From: Pseudomonas farsensis
GTDB taxonomy: Bacteria; Pseudomonadota; Gammaproteobacteria; Pseudomonadales; Pseudomonadaceae
Direction of reading: 5' to 3'
Length of the DNA: 64,000 nucleotides
Assembly (NCBI RefSeq): GCF_014268805.2
Contig: NZ_JABWRF020000002.1
Coordinates: 681,001 to 745,000, forward strand
The notes under the pieces are model-generated. The model was not told the DNA's origin, made no database searches, and saw nothing but the letters and a program-made list of their open reading frames with translations. Numbering within the stretch: position 1 is the first letter of the stretch; the number at the start of each line of letters is the position of its first letter. The position numbers and the translations under genes were made by a program. Positions 1 to 8,337 of the stretch are shown in pieces.

Positions 1-189
1 CCCAATTCTGTGGGAAAGGATAAATAGTTGTGGCGAGCGGGCTTGTCCCGCGTTGGGCTGCGCAGCAGCCCTGAGGATTACCTTGGGTTTCAAGGGCTGC
101 TACGCAGCCCAACGCGGGACAAGCCCGCTCGCCACAAGGAGATATGTCTGGCGAGAACCGGCTTGTACAAAACTATAGAATCTCCCACA
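1..189. repeat. Dispersed ~190-bp repeat with long palindrome, copy 1
   Basis: This stretch recurs with few changes at 22352-22542, in the same orientation. The core (28-137) is a near-perfect inverted repeat whose arms begin TTGTGGCGAGCGGGCTTGTC and continue into a GGGCTGCGCAGCAGCCC palindrome. A conserved non-palindromic tail (138-189) follows, containing CTTGTACAAAACTATAGAAT. No reading frame inside it looks real. The copy may extend past the left edge of the window. It resembles paired REP elements, but the conserved flanks make it a larger unit. Confidence 0.85.
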
Positions 190-212
190 CATTGGCTTTG
201 ACACGGTCTGTG

Positions 213-327
213 TGTAGGAGCGGCCTCGTGTCGCGAAAGGGCTGCGAAGCGGCCCCAGGATTTGTGACTTATGCAGAATTGCCGGGGCTGCTTCGCAGCC
301 CTTTCGCGACACGAGGCCGCTCCTACA
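213..327. repeat. REP-type palindrome, family B (TGTAGGAGCGGCC), copy 1
   Basis: A ~115-bp inverted repeat. The outer arms read TGTAGGAGCGGCCTCGTGTC and its complement, and an inner pair is built on CGCGAAAGGGCTGCGAAGC. The same unit recurs at 31483, 39067, 43990, 48499 and 51433. It lies just downstream of the stop codon of the leftward gene at 351-989, a typical place for Pseudomonas REP pairs. Confidence 0.9.
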
Positions 328-350
328 GGGGGCGTGTCAAGCCCAGCCAA

Positions 351-989
351 TCAGACTGGCTGGCCCAACTCCACGCCGAGCTGGCGCGACAGGCATGGCC
401 AGCGCTTCCAGGCAGCGCCGGTCTCGGGGCTGCTCAGGCGCTCGCGGTAGGTTTCCACCGACTCCGCCGCAAAGCTGTCTTCGTTGAGCATCTCGTCCAC
501 CGAGTGGTGCACGACTTCATCGAGCTGGTTGGCGAACGTCTCGCCAATCAATTGATGGGCGATCAGGTTGGCCACGGTGGTGTCCACCGGAATCAACGGC
601 TGCTGGAAATGGCGGATATACAGATCGTTGACTTCCTCCACCAGGCGATGCGCCAGGTAGGCCTCATCCAGCAGGCAATCCAGGCCAATGTGGCCGGCCA
701 TCACGCTGAGCGGTTGCAGGAAATAAGCTTCGGCGATTTTCAGCACCGGCTTGATCTGCGACTCGATACCGGCTTCGACTGCCACTTCATGGGCCGCCTC
801 CAGCAATTCCGGCACCTGGTCGATGTAGGCGCTGACGAAACGCGCCAGCGTACCTTGGGCGTCTTGGGGCAGTTGGATCGAAGGGTGCAGATGCGGCGCT
901 TGGTCTTTGAGACGGGCTTCGAGTTGGCCTGTCTGGCGCTCGTGTTGGTGGGCTTGGTTAATCTGCTCGCGTACAGCAGCGATGTTCAT
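351..989 (-). CDS. Conserved hypothetical protein beside the aa3 oxidase cluster
   Basis: A 212-residue soluble protein with no signal peptide or membrane segment. It is rich in charged and helical stretches (an N-terminal Q/E/R-rich segment, residues 5-35) and has no catalytic motif that I recognise. It starts with ATG at 989 and is transcribed away from coxB, sharing the 380-bp intergenic region with it. From memory, a similar gene sits upstream of the coxBA genes in P. aeruginosa and P. putida, so the linkage looks conserved. A role in oxidase regulation or biogenesis is only a guess from position. Confidence 0.75.
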   Translation of the reverse strand: MNIAAVREQINQAHQHERQTGQLEARLKDQAPHLHPSIQLPQDAQGTLARFVSAYIDQVPELLEAAHEVAVEAGIESQIKPVLKIAEAYFLQPLSVMAGHIGLDCLLDEAYLAHRLVEEVNDLYIRHFQQPLIPVDTTVANLIAHQLIGETFANQLDEVVHHSVDEMLNEDSFAAESVETYRERLSSPETGAAWKRWPCLSRQLGVELGQPV

Positions 990-1370
990 GACAACTCCAG
1001 GGACATGGCGTTACAAACGGAAGACACTAAGGTAGCTCGGTATACAACATGCCTAAGACGCATTTGTTATAAATCGGTCACGTGTGTACCGAATGCGTTA
1101 TATCAAAGTGCCATCATTTTGCCCCAGCCCTTGCTGCATAAGGCCTGCAGCCCGCTTGCAGGGTTTCATCAAGATCATTTCATAGCCTGCATTGCGCAGC
1201 CTTGCCCCCTGTCTATACTCCGCTTGAAACGTGATTGGTTGATGAGGCCCGACTGCCTTTAGCAGGGGGCTCGGTCGTCGAAGCCAGGCAGTCTTGGCCG
1301 CCGTTCCCCCCTTTGTCGTAGCAGGTCGTCCACGCCTCCGGGACAACAAGAACGATAAGGGGAACCCGCA
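990..1370. promoter_or_regulatory. Divergent intergenic region upstream of coxB
   Basis: About 380 bp between the divergent hypothetical gene and coxB. It must hold the oxidase operon promoter, but I could not place -35/-10 boxes with confidence. Visible structures are a short hairpin (CCTGCA-N7-TGCAGG, near 1143-1161) and an inverted repeat GACTGCCT (1251-1258) / AGGCAGTC (1286-1293) that would sit in the coxB leader. The coxB Shine-Dalgarno is AAGGGG near 1357. I saw no perfect Anr/Fnr box (TTGAT-N4-ATCAA). Confidence 0.45.
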
Positions 1371-2498
1371 ATGATGCGACATCCACATGTCTGGATGGGC
1401 CTCCTGCTGTGGTCGGCTATGGGTCAGGCAAACGCGGCGTGGACGGTCAACATGGCGCCCGGCGCCACGGACGTTTCCCACGCCGTGTTCGACCTGCACA
1501 TGACCATCTTCTGGATCTGCGTGGTCATCGGCCTGGTGGTGTTCGGCGCCATGTTCTGGTCGATGGTGGTGCACCGCCGCTCCACTGGCCAACAGCCGGC
1601 CAGCTTCCATGAGCACACCCGGGTGGAAATCCTCTGGACGGTCGTGCCGCTGCTGATCCTGGTGGTGATGGCGATCCCCGCCACCAAGACCCTTATCGAT
1701 ATCTACGACGCCAGTGAATCGGACATCGACATCCAGGTCACCGGCTACCAGTGGAAGTGGCACTACAAATACCTGGGCCAGGACGTCGAATTCTTCAGCA
1801 ACCTCGCAACCCCCGCCGCGCAAATCGCCAACCAGGCCCCCAAGGACGAGCATTACCTGCTCGAAGTCGACCAGCCATTGGTGCTGCCAGTCGGCGCCAA
1901 GGTGCGTTTTCTGGTGACTGCCGCCGACGTGATCCACTCCTGGTGGGTGCCGGCGTTTGCGGTCAAGCGCGATGCCATCCCGGGCTTTGTCAACGAGGCC
2001 TGGACGCGGGTCGACAAGCCCGGCATCTACCGTGGCCAGTGCACCGAGCTGTGCGGCAAGGACCATGGCTTCATGCCGGTAGTGGTCGAGGTCAAAAGCC
2101 AGGCCGACTACGACACCTGGCTGGGCGAGCGCAAGGCCGAGGCTGCCAAGCTCAAGGAGCTGACCAGCAAGACCTGGACCCTCGAAGAGCTGGTCGAGCG
2201 CGGCGACAAGGTCTACCACACCACCTGCGTGGCCTGTCACCAGGCCGAGGGCCAGGGCCTGCCGCCGATGTTCCCGGCGCTCAAGGGCTCGAAAGTCGCC
2301 ACCGGGCCGATTCAGGACCACCTGGGCATTGTCTTCCACGGCAAGCCCGGCACCGCCATGGCCGCGTTCGGCAAGCAACTGTCGGAAGTCGACATCGCCG
2401 CCGTGGTGACCTACGAGCGCAATGCGTGGGGCAACAACAAGGGTGACATGGTGACGCCCAAGGATGTGCTGGCACTGAAACAGGGGCAAGCGCAATGA
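1371..2498 (+). CDS. coxB: Cytochrome c oxidase subunit II with fused cytochrome c domain (caa3-like)
   Basis: A 375-residue periplasm-facing subunit that accepts electrons from cytochrome c through its CuA centre. The signal peptide is at 1-23, transmembrane helices at about 43-65 and 85-105, and the aromatic WKW region at 128-130. CuA ligands are visible as H189, C224, E226, C228, H232 and M235. A C-terminal class I cytochrome c domain carries CVACH at 286-290 and supplies one covalent heme. That extra domain makes it longer than the usual ~280-residue subunit II. It is the first gene of the oxidase operon, with coxA 28 bp downstream. Confidence 0.97.
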   Translation: MMRHPHVWMGLLLWSAMGQANAAWTVNMAPGATDVSHAVFDLHMTIFWICVVIGLVVFGAMFWSMVVHRRSTGQQPASFHEHTRVEILWTVVPLLILVVMAIPATKTLIDIYDASESDIDIQVTGYQWKWHYKYLGQDVEFFSNLATPAAQIANQAPKDEHYLLEVDQPLVLPVGAKVRFLVTAADVIHSWWVPAFAVKRDAIPGFVNEAWTRVDKPGIYRGQCTELCGKDHGFMPVVVEVKSQADYDTWLGERKAEAAKLKELTSKTWTLEELVERGDKVYHTTCVACHQAEGQGLPPMFPALKGSKVATGPIQDHLGIVFHGKPGTAMAAFGKQLSEVDIAAVVTYERNAWGNNKGDMVTPKDVLALKQGQAQ

Positions 2499-2526
2499 AC
2501 CGCGGCCAGAGTGCAGGAGATAGGAC

Positions 2527-4110
2527 ATGAGTGCAGTGATCGATGACCACGGCCATGCGCACGCCCACGGCCCGGCCAAGGGCCTGATGCGCTGGGTGCT
2601 GACCACCAACCACAAAGACATCGGCACTATGTACCTGTGGTTCGCGTTCTGCATGTTCCTGCTGGGCGGCTCGTTCGCCATGGTGATTCGCGCCGAGCTG
2701 TTCCAGCCCGGCCTGCAGATCGTGGAGCCTGCGTTCTTCAACCAGATGACCACCATGCATGGGCTGATCATGGTGTTCGGGGCGGTGATGCCGGCCTTTG
2801 TCGGCCTGGCCAACTGGATGATCCCACTGATGATCGGTGCCCCAGACATGGCCCTGCCGCGCATGAACAACTTCAGCTTCTGGCTGCTGCCGGCGGCGTT
2901 TCTGTTGCTGGTGTCGACCTTGTTCAGCCCAGGCGGCGGGCCGAACTTCGGCTGGACCTTCTATGCGCCGCTGTCGACCACCTACGCGCCGGCCAGCGTG
3001 ACGTTCTTCATTTTTGCCATTCACCTGATGGGCATCAGTTCGATCATGGGCGCGATCAACGTCATCGCTACCATTCTGAACCTGCGTGCGCCGGGCATGA
3101 CCCTGATGAAAATGCCGCTTTTCGTCTGGACCTGGCTGATTACCGCGTTTCTGCTGATTGCGGTCATGCCGGTGCTGGCCGGTGTGGTAACCATGATGCT
3201 GATGGATATCCATTTCGGCACCAGCTTCTTCAGCGCCGCCGGCGGCGGCGACCCGGTGTTGTTCCAGCATGTGTTCTGGTTCTTCGGCCACCCCGAGGTG
3301 TACATCATGATCCTGCCGGCATTCGGCGCGGTCAGTTCGATCATCCCGGCGTTCTCGCGCAAGCCGCTGTTCGGCTACACCTCGATGGTGTACGCCACCG
3401 GCGCCATTGCGTTCCTGTCGTTCATTGTGTGGGCGCACCACATGTTCGTGGTGGGCATCCCGGTGGTCGGCGAGCTGTTCTTCATGTACGCCACCATGCT
3501 GATTGCGGTGCCCACCGGGGTGAAAGTGTTCAACTGGGTCAGCACCATGTGGGAAGGTTCGCTGACCTTTGAAGCGCCCATGCTGTTTGCCATCGCCTTT
3601 GTCATCCTGTTCACCATCGGCGGGTTCTCCGGGCTGATGCTGGCTATTGCGCCTGCGGACTTCCAGTACCACGACACCTACTTCGTGGTGGCGCATTTCC
3701 ATTACGTGCTGGTGCCGGGGGCGATCTTCGGCATCTTTGCCTCGGCCTATTACTGGCTGCCGAAATGGACCGGGCACATGTACGACGAAACCTTGGCCAA
3801 GCTGCACTTTTGGCTGTCGTTCATCGGCATGAACCTGGCCTTCTTCCCCATGCACTTCGTCGGCCTTGCCGGCATGCCCCGGCGTATCCCGGACTACAAC
3901 CTGCAGTTTGCCGACTTCAACATGGTGTCGTCGGTGGGCGCCTTCATGTTCGGCGCCACCCAGGTGTTTTTCCTGTTCATTGTCATCAAGTGCATCCGCG
4001 GCGGCGAGCCGGCACCGGCCAAGCCCTGGGATGGCGCCGACGGGCTGGAGTGGACGGTGCCTTCGCCGGCGCCCTACCACACCTTCCAGACCCCGCCGGA
4101 TGTGAAGTAG
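2527..4110 (+). CDS. coxA: Cytochrome c oxidase subunit I (heme a / heme a3-CuB)
   Basis: The 527-residue catalytic core of an aa3-type proton-pumping oxidase, with 12 membrane helices. Metal ligands are all visible: H78 and H392 for heme a, H390 for heme a3, H255 with cross-linking Y259 (HPEVY), and H304-H305 for CuB. E257 (D-channel end), D107 (APD motif at the D-channel entrance) and K333 (K-channel) are present, so this is a type A oxidase. The N-terminus is His-rich. A clear Shine-Dalgarno (AGGAGAT) precedes ATG 2527. It follows coxB and precedes ctaG with short gaps, consistent with one transcript. Confidence 0.98.
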   Translation: MSAVIDDHGHAHAHGPAKGLMRWVLTTNHKDIGTMYLWFAFCMFLLGGSFAMVIRAELFQPGLQIVEPAFFNQMTTMHGLIMVFGAVMPAFVGLANWMIPLMIGAPDMALPRMNNFSFWLLPAAFLLLVSTLFSPGGGPNFGWTFYAPLSTTYAPASVTFFIFAIHLMGISSIMGAINVIATILNLRAPGMTLMKMPLFVWTWLITAFLLIAVMPVLAGVVTMMLMDIHFGTSFFSAAGGGDPVLFQHVFWFFGHPEVYIMILPAFGAVSSIIPAFSRKPLFGYTSMVYATGAIAFLSFIVWAHHMFVVGIPVVGELFFMYATMLIAVPTGVKVFNWVSTMWEGSLTFEAPMLFAIAFVILFTIGGFSGLMLAIAPADFQYHDTYFVVAHFHYVLVPGAIFGIFASAYYWLPKWTGHMYDETLAKLHFWLSFIGMNLAFFPMHFVGLAGMPRRIPDYNLQFADFNMVSSVGAFMFGATQVFFLFIVIKCIRGGEPAPAKPWDGADGLEWTVPSPAPYHTFQTPPDVK

Positions 4111-4120
4111 GAGGCCGCCG

Positions 4121-4669
4121 ATGGCGCTGAACCGCCTGGTCACCCGGCTGTTACTGCTGACAGCGGTGATGTTCGCCTTCGGCTTTGCCCTGGTGCCGAT
4201 CTACGACGTGATGTGCCGCGCCTTTGGCATCAACGGCAAGACCGGCGGGCAGTATGAGGGCAGCCAGGTCAGCGACCCCAGCCGTGCGGTGCGGGTGCAG
4301 TTCATGTCGACCAATGCCGGTGACATGAGCTGGGAGTTCCACGCCACTGCCGACCAGATCGAGGTCAATCCGGGTGCTGTAAACCAGATGGTGTTCGTGG
4401 CCCGCAACCCGACCAGCAAACCGATGAGCGCCCAGGCTGTGCCCAGCATCACCCCGGCCGAGGCGGCGGCGTACTTTCACAAGACCGAGTGCTTCTGCTT
4501 TACCCAGCAGGTGTTGCAGCCCGGCGAGCGCATCGAGATGCCGGTGCGCTTCATTGTCGACCGCGACCTGCCGGGCTCGGTGAAGCACCTGACGCTGGCC
4601 TACACCTTGTTCGACATCACCGCTCGCCACCCGCCGGTCGCCCCTGCCGCGACCCAGGCCGCCCGTTGA
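4121..4669 (+). CDS. ctaG: Cytochrome c oxidase assembly protein CtaG/Cox11
   Basis: A 182-residue copper chaperone that delivers copper to the CuB site of subunit I. It has one N-terminal membrane anchor (about 8-27), a periplasmic immunoglobulin-like domain, and the copper-binding CFCF motif at 124-127. C32, just after the anchor, matches a conserved Cys in Cox11 proteins. It lies 10 bp after coxA with Shine-Dalgarno TAGGAGG, and coxC follows within 17 bp. Length and motif are typical. Confidence 0.96.
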   Translation: MALNRLVTRLLLLTAVMFAFGFALVPIYDVMCRAFGINGKTGGQYEGSQVSDPSRAVRVQFMSTNAGDMSWEFHATADQIEVNPGAVNQMVFVARNPTSKPMSAQAVPSITPAEAAAYFHKTECFCFTQQVLQPGERIEMPVRFIVDRDLPGSVKHLTLAYTLFDITARHPPVAPAATQAAR

Positions 4670-4685
4670 GGGAAGGAGAAACGCC

Positions 4686-5573
4686 ATGGCAAGCCACGAG
4701 CACTACTACGTTCCGGCGCAGAGCAAGTGGCCGATCATTGCCACGATCGGCTTGTTCATCACCGTGTACGGCCTGGCCACCTGGTTCAACGACCTCAAGG
4801 CCGGCCACCCGCAATCCCACGGGCCATGGCTGTTCGCCCTTGGCGGGCTGTTTCTGGCGTACATGCTGTTCGGCTGGTTCGGCGCGGTGGTCAAGGAGAG
4901 CCATGCCGGGCTGTACAGCGCGCAGATGGACCGCTCGTTCCGCTGGGGCATGAGCTGGTTCATCTTCTCGGAGGTGATGTTCTTCATGGCCTTCTTTGGC
5001 GCGCTGTTCTATGTGCGCGTGCTGGCTGGCCCATGGCTGGGGGGCGAGGGCCACAAGGGCGTGGCGCACATGCTATGGCCGAGTTTCGAGTTCGCCTGGC
5101 CGCTGCTCAACACGCCCGACCCGAAACTGTTCCCACCGCCACGCGAAGTGATCGACCCGTGGCACCTGCCGCTGATCAACACCATTTTGCTGGTGACTTC
5201 CAGCGTGACCGTGACCCTCGCCCACCACGCGCTGCGCAAGGGCCATCGCGGGGCGCTGAAGGTGTGGCTGGGGCTGACCATTGTGCTGGCGCTGGGCTTT
5301 CTGGCGTTGCAGGCCTACGAGTATCACGAGGCCTACACCGAACTGGGCCTGACCTTGGGTTCGGGTATCTACGGCGCGACGTTCTTCATGCTGACCGGGT
5401 TCCACGGGGCGCATGTGACCTTGGGCACGCTGATTCTGATCGTGATGCTGTGCCGGGTGATGCGCGGGCATTTCCAGCCGGACAAGCATTTCGGCTTCGA
5501 GGCGGCGACCTGGTATTGGCACTTTGTCGATGTGGTGTGGGTGGGGCTGTTTATCTTCGTGTATGTGCTGTGA
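4686..5573 (+). CDS. coxC: Cytochrome c oxidase subunit III
   Basis: A 295-residue integral membrane subunit with seven predicted helices that stabilises the oxidase core and its proton uptake. The C-terminal segment with HFVDVVWVGLFIFVYVL is the family hallmark, and an internal ESHAGLYS/FMAFFGALFY region also fits. It starts at ATG 4686 with AAGGAG upstream. A REP-type inverted repeat begins 6 bp after the stop, so the structural-gene transcript probably ends or is processed there; the assembly genes continue on the same strand 390 bp later. Confidence 0.97.
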   Translation: MASHEHYYVPAQSKWPIIATIGLFITVYGLATWFNDLKAGHPQSHGPWLFALGGLFLAYMLFGWFGAVVKESHAGLYSAQMDRSFRWGMSWFIFSEVMFFMAFFGALFYVRVLAGPWLGGEGHKGVAHMLWPSFEFAWPLLNTPDPKLFPPPREVIDPWHLPLINTILLVTSSVTVTLAHHALRKGHRGALKVWLGLTIVLALGFLALQAYEYHEAYTELGLTLGSGIYGATFFMLTGFHGAHVTLGTLILIVMLCRVMRGHFQPDKHFGFEAATWYWHFVDVVWVGLFIFVYVL

Positions 5574-5578
5574 AAGCC

Positions 5579-5691
5579 AGGGGCTGCTTTGCAGCCCATC
5601 GCAGGCTGTCGCCAGCTCCCACAAAATCAACGGCGACGCGGTCCCTGTGGGAGCTGGCGACAGCCTGCGATGGAGCGCAAAGCGCTCCCTG
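5579..5691. repeat. REP-type palindrome, family C (GTGGGAGCTGGCGACAGCC)
   Basis: An inverted repeat of about 110 bp. The left arm contains CATCGCAGGCTGTCGCCAGC and the right arm is its complement, flanked by the GC-rich palindromes GGGCTGCTTTGCAGCCC and GAGCGCAAAGCGCTC. It lies between the convergent ends of coxC and the small DUF2909 gene. The same family recurs as single arms at 22291-22318 and 22584-22612. Confidence 0.85.
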
Positions 5692-5696
5692 GGGGC

Positions 5697-5900
5697 TCAG
5701 AACGGCGCATGGGACACCAGTTGGCCGCTGATCAGGCCCCAGGCCACCAGCCCGACTGTCAGGGTGGCGAGGATCACCCGTAGGGTCAGGGCTTTGAGCA
5801 AACGGGTGGACGGGTCATCGTCCTTGACCAGAAACACCAGGCCACTGAACAGGCTGGCGATGGTTGCCAGCAACAGCAGGACAATCGCGGCCTTGAGCAT
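5697..5900 (-). CDS. DUF2909 small twin-helix membrane protein
   Basis: A 67-residue protein starting at ATG 5900 (MLKAAIVLLLLATIASLFSG) with a GGAG Shine-Dalgarno upstream. It has two hydrophobic helices (about 4-24 and 40-60) joined by a short charged loop (KDDDPSTRLLKAL), as in the DUF2909 'twin transmembrane' family found beside cox genes in Pseudomonas. It lies on the opposite strand, between coxC and SURF1. A longer frame upstream is open but has no better start. Its function is unknown; a role in oxidase assembly is inferred from position only. Confidence 0.8.
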   Translation of the reverse strand: MLKAAIVLLLLATIASLFSGLVFLVKDDDPSTRLLKALTLRVILATLTVGLVAWGLISGQLVSHAPF

Positions 5901-5926
5901 GGCGTAACTCCAAAGGGGGTACGGTG

Positions 5927-5968
5927 ATGACAGCCAGTATAGCGTTCGCCCCGGCGTGGCCTCGGTGA
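5927..5968 (+). CDS. Possible 13-codon leader ORF coupled to the SURF1 gene
   Basis: ATG 5927 is preceded at good spacing by AGGGGG (5914-5919). It opens a 13-codon frame (MTASIAFAPAWPR) whose TGA (5966-5968) overlaps a GTG (5965-5967) that is in frame with SURF1. The SURF1 candidate starts have no Shine-Dalgarno of their own, so coupled translation or a shifted annotation of the true start is plausible. An indel that separated the real start from the gene is an alternative. Confidence 0.4.
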   Translation: MTASIAFAPAWPR

Positions 5969-6708
5969 AGCCGTTCCGCCCCGGCCTGGTGCCGACCCTG
6001 GTGGTGCTCGCGCTGCTGCCGGGGCTGATCGCACTCGGCTGCTGGCAGCTTGACCGCGCCGAGCAAAAGCGCGCGCTGATGGCCAACTACAGCGAACGCC
6101 AGCTCGCAGCGCCGGTGATGGCCGCGCAGTTGCCGCAACTGGCCGACCCTGCGTTCTACCCGGTGCACCTGTATGGCCGCTTCGACAGCCGGCACAGCCT
6201 GCTGCTGGACAACCAGATGCGTGACGGCAAGGCCGGGGTCGAACTGCTTCAACCGTTTCATGACCAGGCCAGCGGTCAGTGGCTGCTGGTCAACCGCGGT
6301 TGGCTGCCTTGGCCCGACCGCCGTGTGCCGGTGCAGTTCGCCACCCCCGAGGCCGCCGTGGCGCTTGAGGCCAGCGTCTACGTGGCGCCGGGCAAGGCCT
6401 TCCAACTACACCCCGACCCGCCTGGCGGCCCGTGGCCGCACCTGCTGACCGCCATCGACGCGGCAAGCCTCTGGCAGCAACTGGGCCGCGACGGCTTCGG
6501 CCACGAATTGCGCCTGCAAGCAGGCCCGGCAAGCTACCGGCTGGACTGGCCGGTGGTGGCCATGGGGCCGGAAAAACACGTGGGCTACGCCACCCAGTGG
6601 TTTGCCCTGGCCACCACGCTGGTGCTGCTCTACCTGTATTTCGGCTGGCACCGACACCCCAAGGAGAACCGCCATGGCCACCGCCGCCACCCCGCTGAAC
6701 GTGCCTGA
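5965..6708 (+). CDS. SURF1 family cytochrome oxidase assembly protein
   Basis: A ~247-residue inner-membrane protein with the SURF1 layout: N-terminal helix (about 8-28, followed by GCWQLDRAEQK), a periplasmic domain, and a C-terminal helix (TQWFALATTLVLLYLYFGW). SURF1 proteins help insert heme a into subunit I. The start is uncertain: GTG 5965 and GTG 5956 are both possible and neither has a Shine-Dalgarno, whereas a strong one precedes ATG 5927 in another frame. The 3' end overlaps the next gene by 35 bp, which suggests coupling. Confidence 0.88.
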   Translation: MKPFRPGLVPTLVVLALLPGLIALGCWQLDRAEQKRALMANYSERQLAAPVMAAQLPQLADPAFYPVHLYGRFDSRHSLLLDNQMRDGKAGVELLQPFHDQASGQWLLVNRGWLPWPDRRVPVQFATPEAAVALEASVYVAPGKAFQLHPDPPGGPWPHLLTAIDAASLWQQLGRDGFGHELRLQAGPASYRLDWPVVAMGPEKHVGYATQWFALATTLVLLYLYFGWHRHPKENRHGHRRHPAERA

Positions 6709-7252
6709 AGGCCGCAAGGCCCGCGGGCGCCTGCAACTGTTGCTGATCCTGCTGGTGGTGCTGGGGCCGATGGTGCTCGCCACCTGCATGTACAAGCTCG
6801 GTTTCTGGGTGCCGGATGGGCGCAGCTACCACGGCGTGATGATCGGCAACGGCCAGAGCCGCGCCGATATCGGTATCGACGGCCACGATGAGCGCTGGCA
6901 ACTGCTGGTGAGCGCGCCCCAGGGCTGCGCCGAGGACTGCCAGCAACTGGTCTACCTGGCCCGGCAGATCCAGATCGGCCTGGGCCGCGATGCCAGCCGC
7001 GCCAGCCACGCGCTGGCCGCTGCGCAACCGCTGGCGCCGGGCTATCAGGCGCAGCTTGGCCGTGAGTACCCGCAATTGCAGCGCTACCCCCTGGATAGCG
7101 GCCGCTACCACCAGCAGGTCAGCGAGCCCGGTGCGCAGCTGTGGATCGTCGACCCGCACGGCAACCTGGTGCTGCGCTACGACGCCAAGGTCAAGGGCAA
7201 GCAGGTGCTCGATGACCTGCGCCACCTGCTCAAGCTGTCCAACATCGGCTAG
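6674..7252 (+). CDS. Membrane-anchored, possibly SCO-like protein of the cox cluster
   Basis: A 192-residue protein with one N-terminal helix (about 18-38) and a periplasmic domain. ATG 6674 has AAGGAG 8 bp upstream. It contains C85-AED-C89, spaced like the CxxxC copper site of SCO proteins, and a late LWIVDPHGNLVLRYD strand that resembles the His-containing DHSGNL region of the SCO gene 1.2 kb downstream. I did not recognise a named family with certainty. Context (between SURF1 and ctaA) points to oxidase biogenesis, perhaps thiol or copper handling. Confidence 0.8.
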   Translation: MATAATPLNVPEGRKARGRLQLLLILLVVLGPMVLATCMYKLGFWVPDGRSYHGVMIGNGQSRADIGIDGHDERWQLLVSAPQGCAEDCQQLVYLARQIQIGLGRDASRASHALAAAQPLAPGYQAQLGREYPQLQRYPLDSGRYHQQVSEPGAQLWIVDPHGNLVLRYDAKVKGKQVLDDLRHLLKLSNIG

Positions 7253-7261
7253 GAGCCCGCC

Positions 7262-8335
7262 ATGGCCAGACCCGGATTTCGCCTCGCTGTGTTCGCCACC
7301 GTGCTGGCGCTGGTGGTGGTGCTGCTTGGCGCCTACACCCGCCTGACCCACGCAGGCCTTGGTTGCCCGGACTGGCCCGGTTGCTACGGCTTTATCAGCG
7401 TGCCGAAGAGCGATGCGCAGTTGGCCCATGCCGAGTTGCACTACCCCGAGCACCCGGTGGAGGCCGCCAAGGGGTGGGCCGAAATGGTCCATCGCTACTT
7501 TGCCGGCACCCTCGCGCTGGTTATCGCGCTGCTGGCGTTCCAGGCGCTGCGTGGGCATGCCCGCGATGGCCGGCCGTACCGTCTGCCGGTGTTGCTGCTG
7601 GCGGTGGTGCTGGCGCAGGCGGCCTTTGGCATGTGGACGGTCACGCTGAAACTCTGGCCGCAGGTGGTCACCGCACACCTGCTCGGTGGGTTCACTACGT
7701 TGAGCCTGTTGCTGCTGCTATCACTGCGTCTGTCACGGGCGTTTGCGCCGTTGCCAAAGCTGCCGTTGAGCCTGCGCCGGCTGGCAGCGCTGGCCTTGCT
7801 GGTGGTGACTGGGCAGATCGCCCTGGGCGGTTGGGTCAGTGCCAACTATGCCGCTGTCGCCTGCATCGATTTGCCCACCTGCCATGGCCAGTGGTGGCCT
7901 GCGGCGGACTTCAGCAACGGCTTTCACCTGACCCAGCACGTCGGCCCCAATTACCTCGGCGGGCAACTGGACAGCGATGCGCGCACGGCAATCCACATGA
8001 GCCACCGTTTGGGTGCGCTGGCGGTCACGGTGGTGTTGCTGCTGCTGGGCTGGAAGCTGCACCGCCACGGCCTGAAAACCCTGGCGCGGCTGGTGCTGTT
8101 GGCGCTGGCGCTGCAGGTTGGCCTGGGCATCAGCAATGTCCTGCTGCACTTGCCGCTGGCGGTGGCAGTGGCGCACAACGCCGGTGGCGCCCTGCTGCTG
8201 CTGACCATGGTGCTGGTCAACTACCGCATCCGCGTGGTCGACAAGGTGCGGGTGGGCCTGGGCTGGCGCTTGCGGCCCATTGCGCAGATGGGGGTTTCGC
8301 AGTTGGTCAGGCATGACGCGTGGCGCCGCTTCTAG
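7262..8335 (+). CDS. ctaA: Heme A synthase (COX15/CtaA)
   Basis: A 357-residue membrane protein with eight predicted helices that oxidises heme O to heme A for the aa3 oxidase. Conserved histidines are visible in LTHAGLGCPDWPGCYG (H30), EMVHRYFAG, VTAHLLGG, MSHRLGAL and AVAHNAGG. The paired cysteines in the first extracellular loop and in the CIDLPTC segment are present. Its substrate, heme O, is made by CtaB, whose gene immediately downstream is only a remnant here. The C-terminal ~25 residues lie next to the deletion junction, so the native 3' end is not certain. Confidence 0.94.
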   Translation: MARPGFRLAVFATVLALVVVLLGAYTRLTHAGLGCPDWPGCYGFISVPKSDAQLAHAELHYPEHPVEAAKGWAEMVHRYFAGTLALVIALLAFQALRGHARDGRPYRLPVLLLAVVLAQAAFGMWTVTLKLWPQVVTAHLLGGFTTLSLLLLLSLRLSRAFAPLPKLPLSLRRLAALALLVVTGQIALGGWVSANYAAVACIDLPTCHGQWWPAADFSNGFHLTQHVGPNYLGGQLDSDARTAIHMSHRLGALAVTVVLLLLGWKLHRHGLKTLARLVLLALALQVGLGISNVLLHLPLAVAVAHNAGGALLLLTMVLVNYRIRVVDKVRVGLGWRLRPIAQMGVSQLVRHDAWRRF

Positions 8336-8337
8336 CC

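Noticed and set aside
2281..4143. Long open frame opposite coxA (620 codons, minus strand)
   Set aside because: It is antisense to a gene with all catalytic residues, has a His/Arg/Gln-rich composition typical of shadow frames in GC-rich DNA, and has no recognisable domain.
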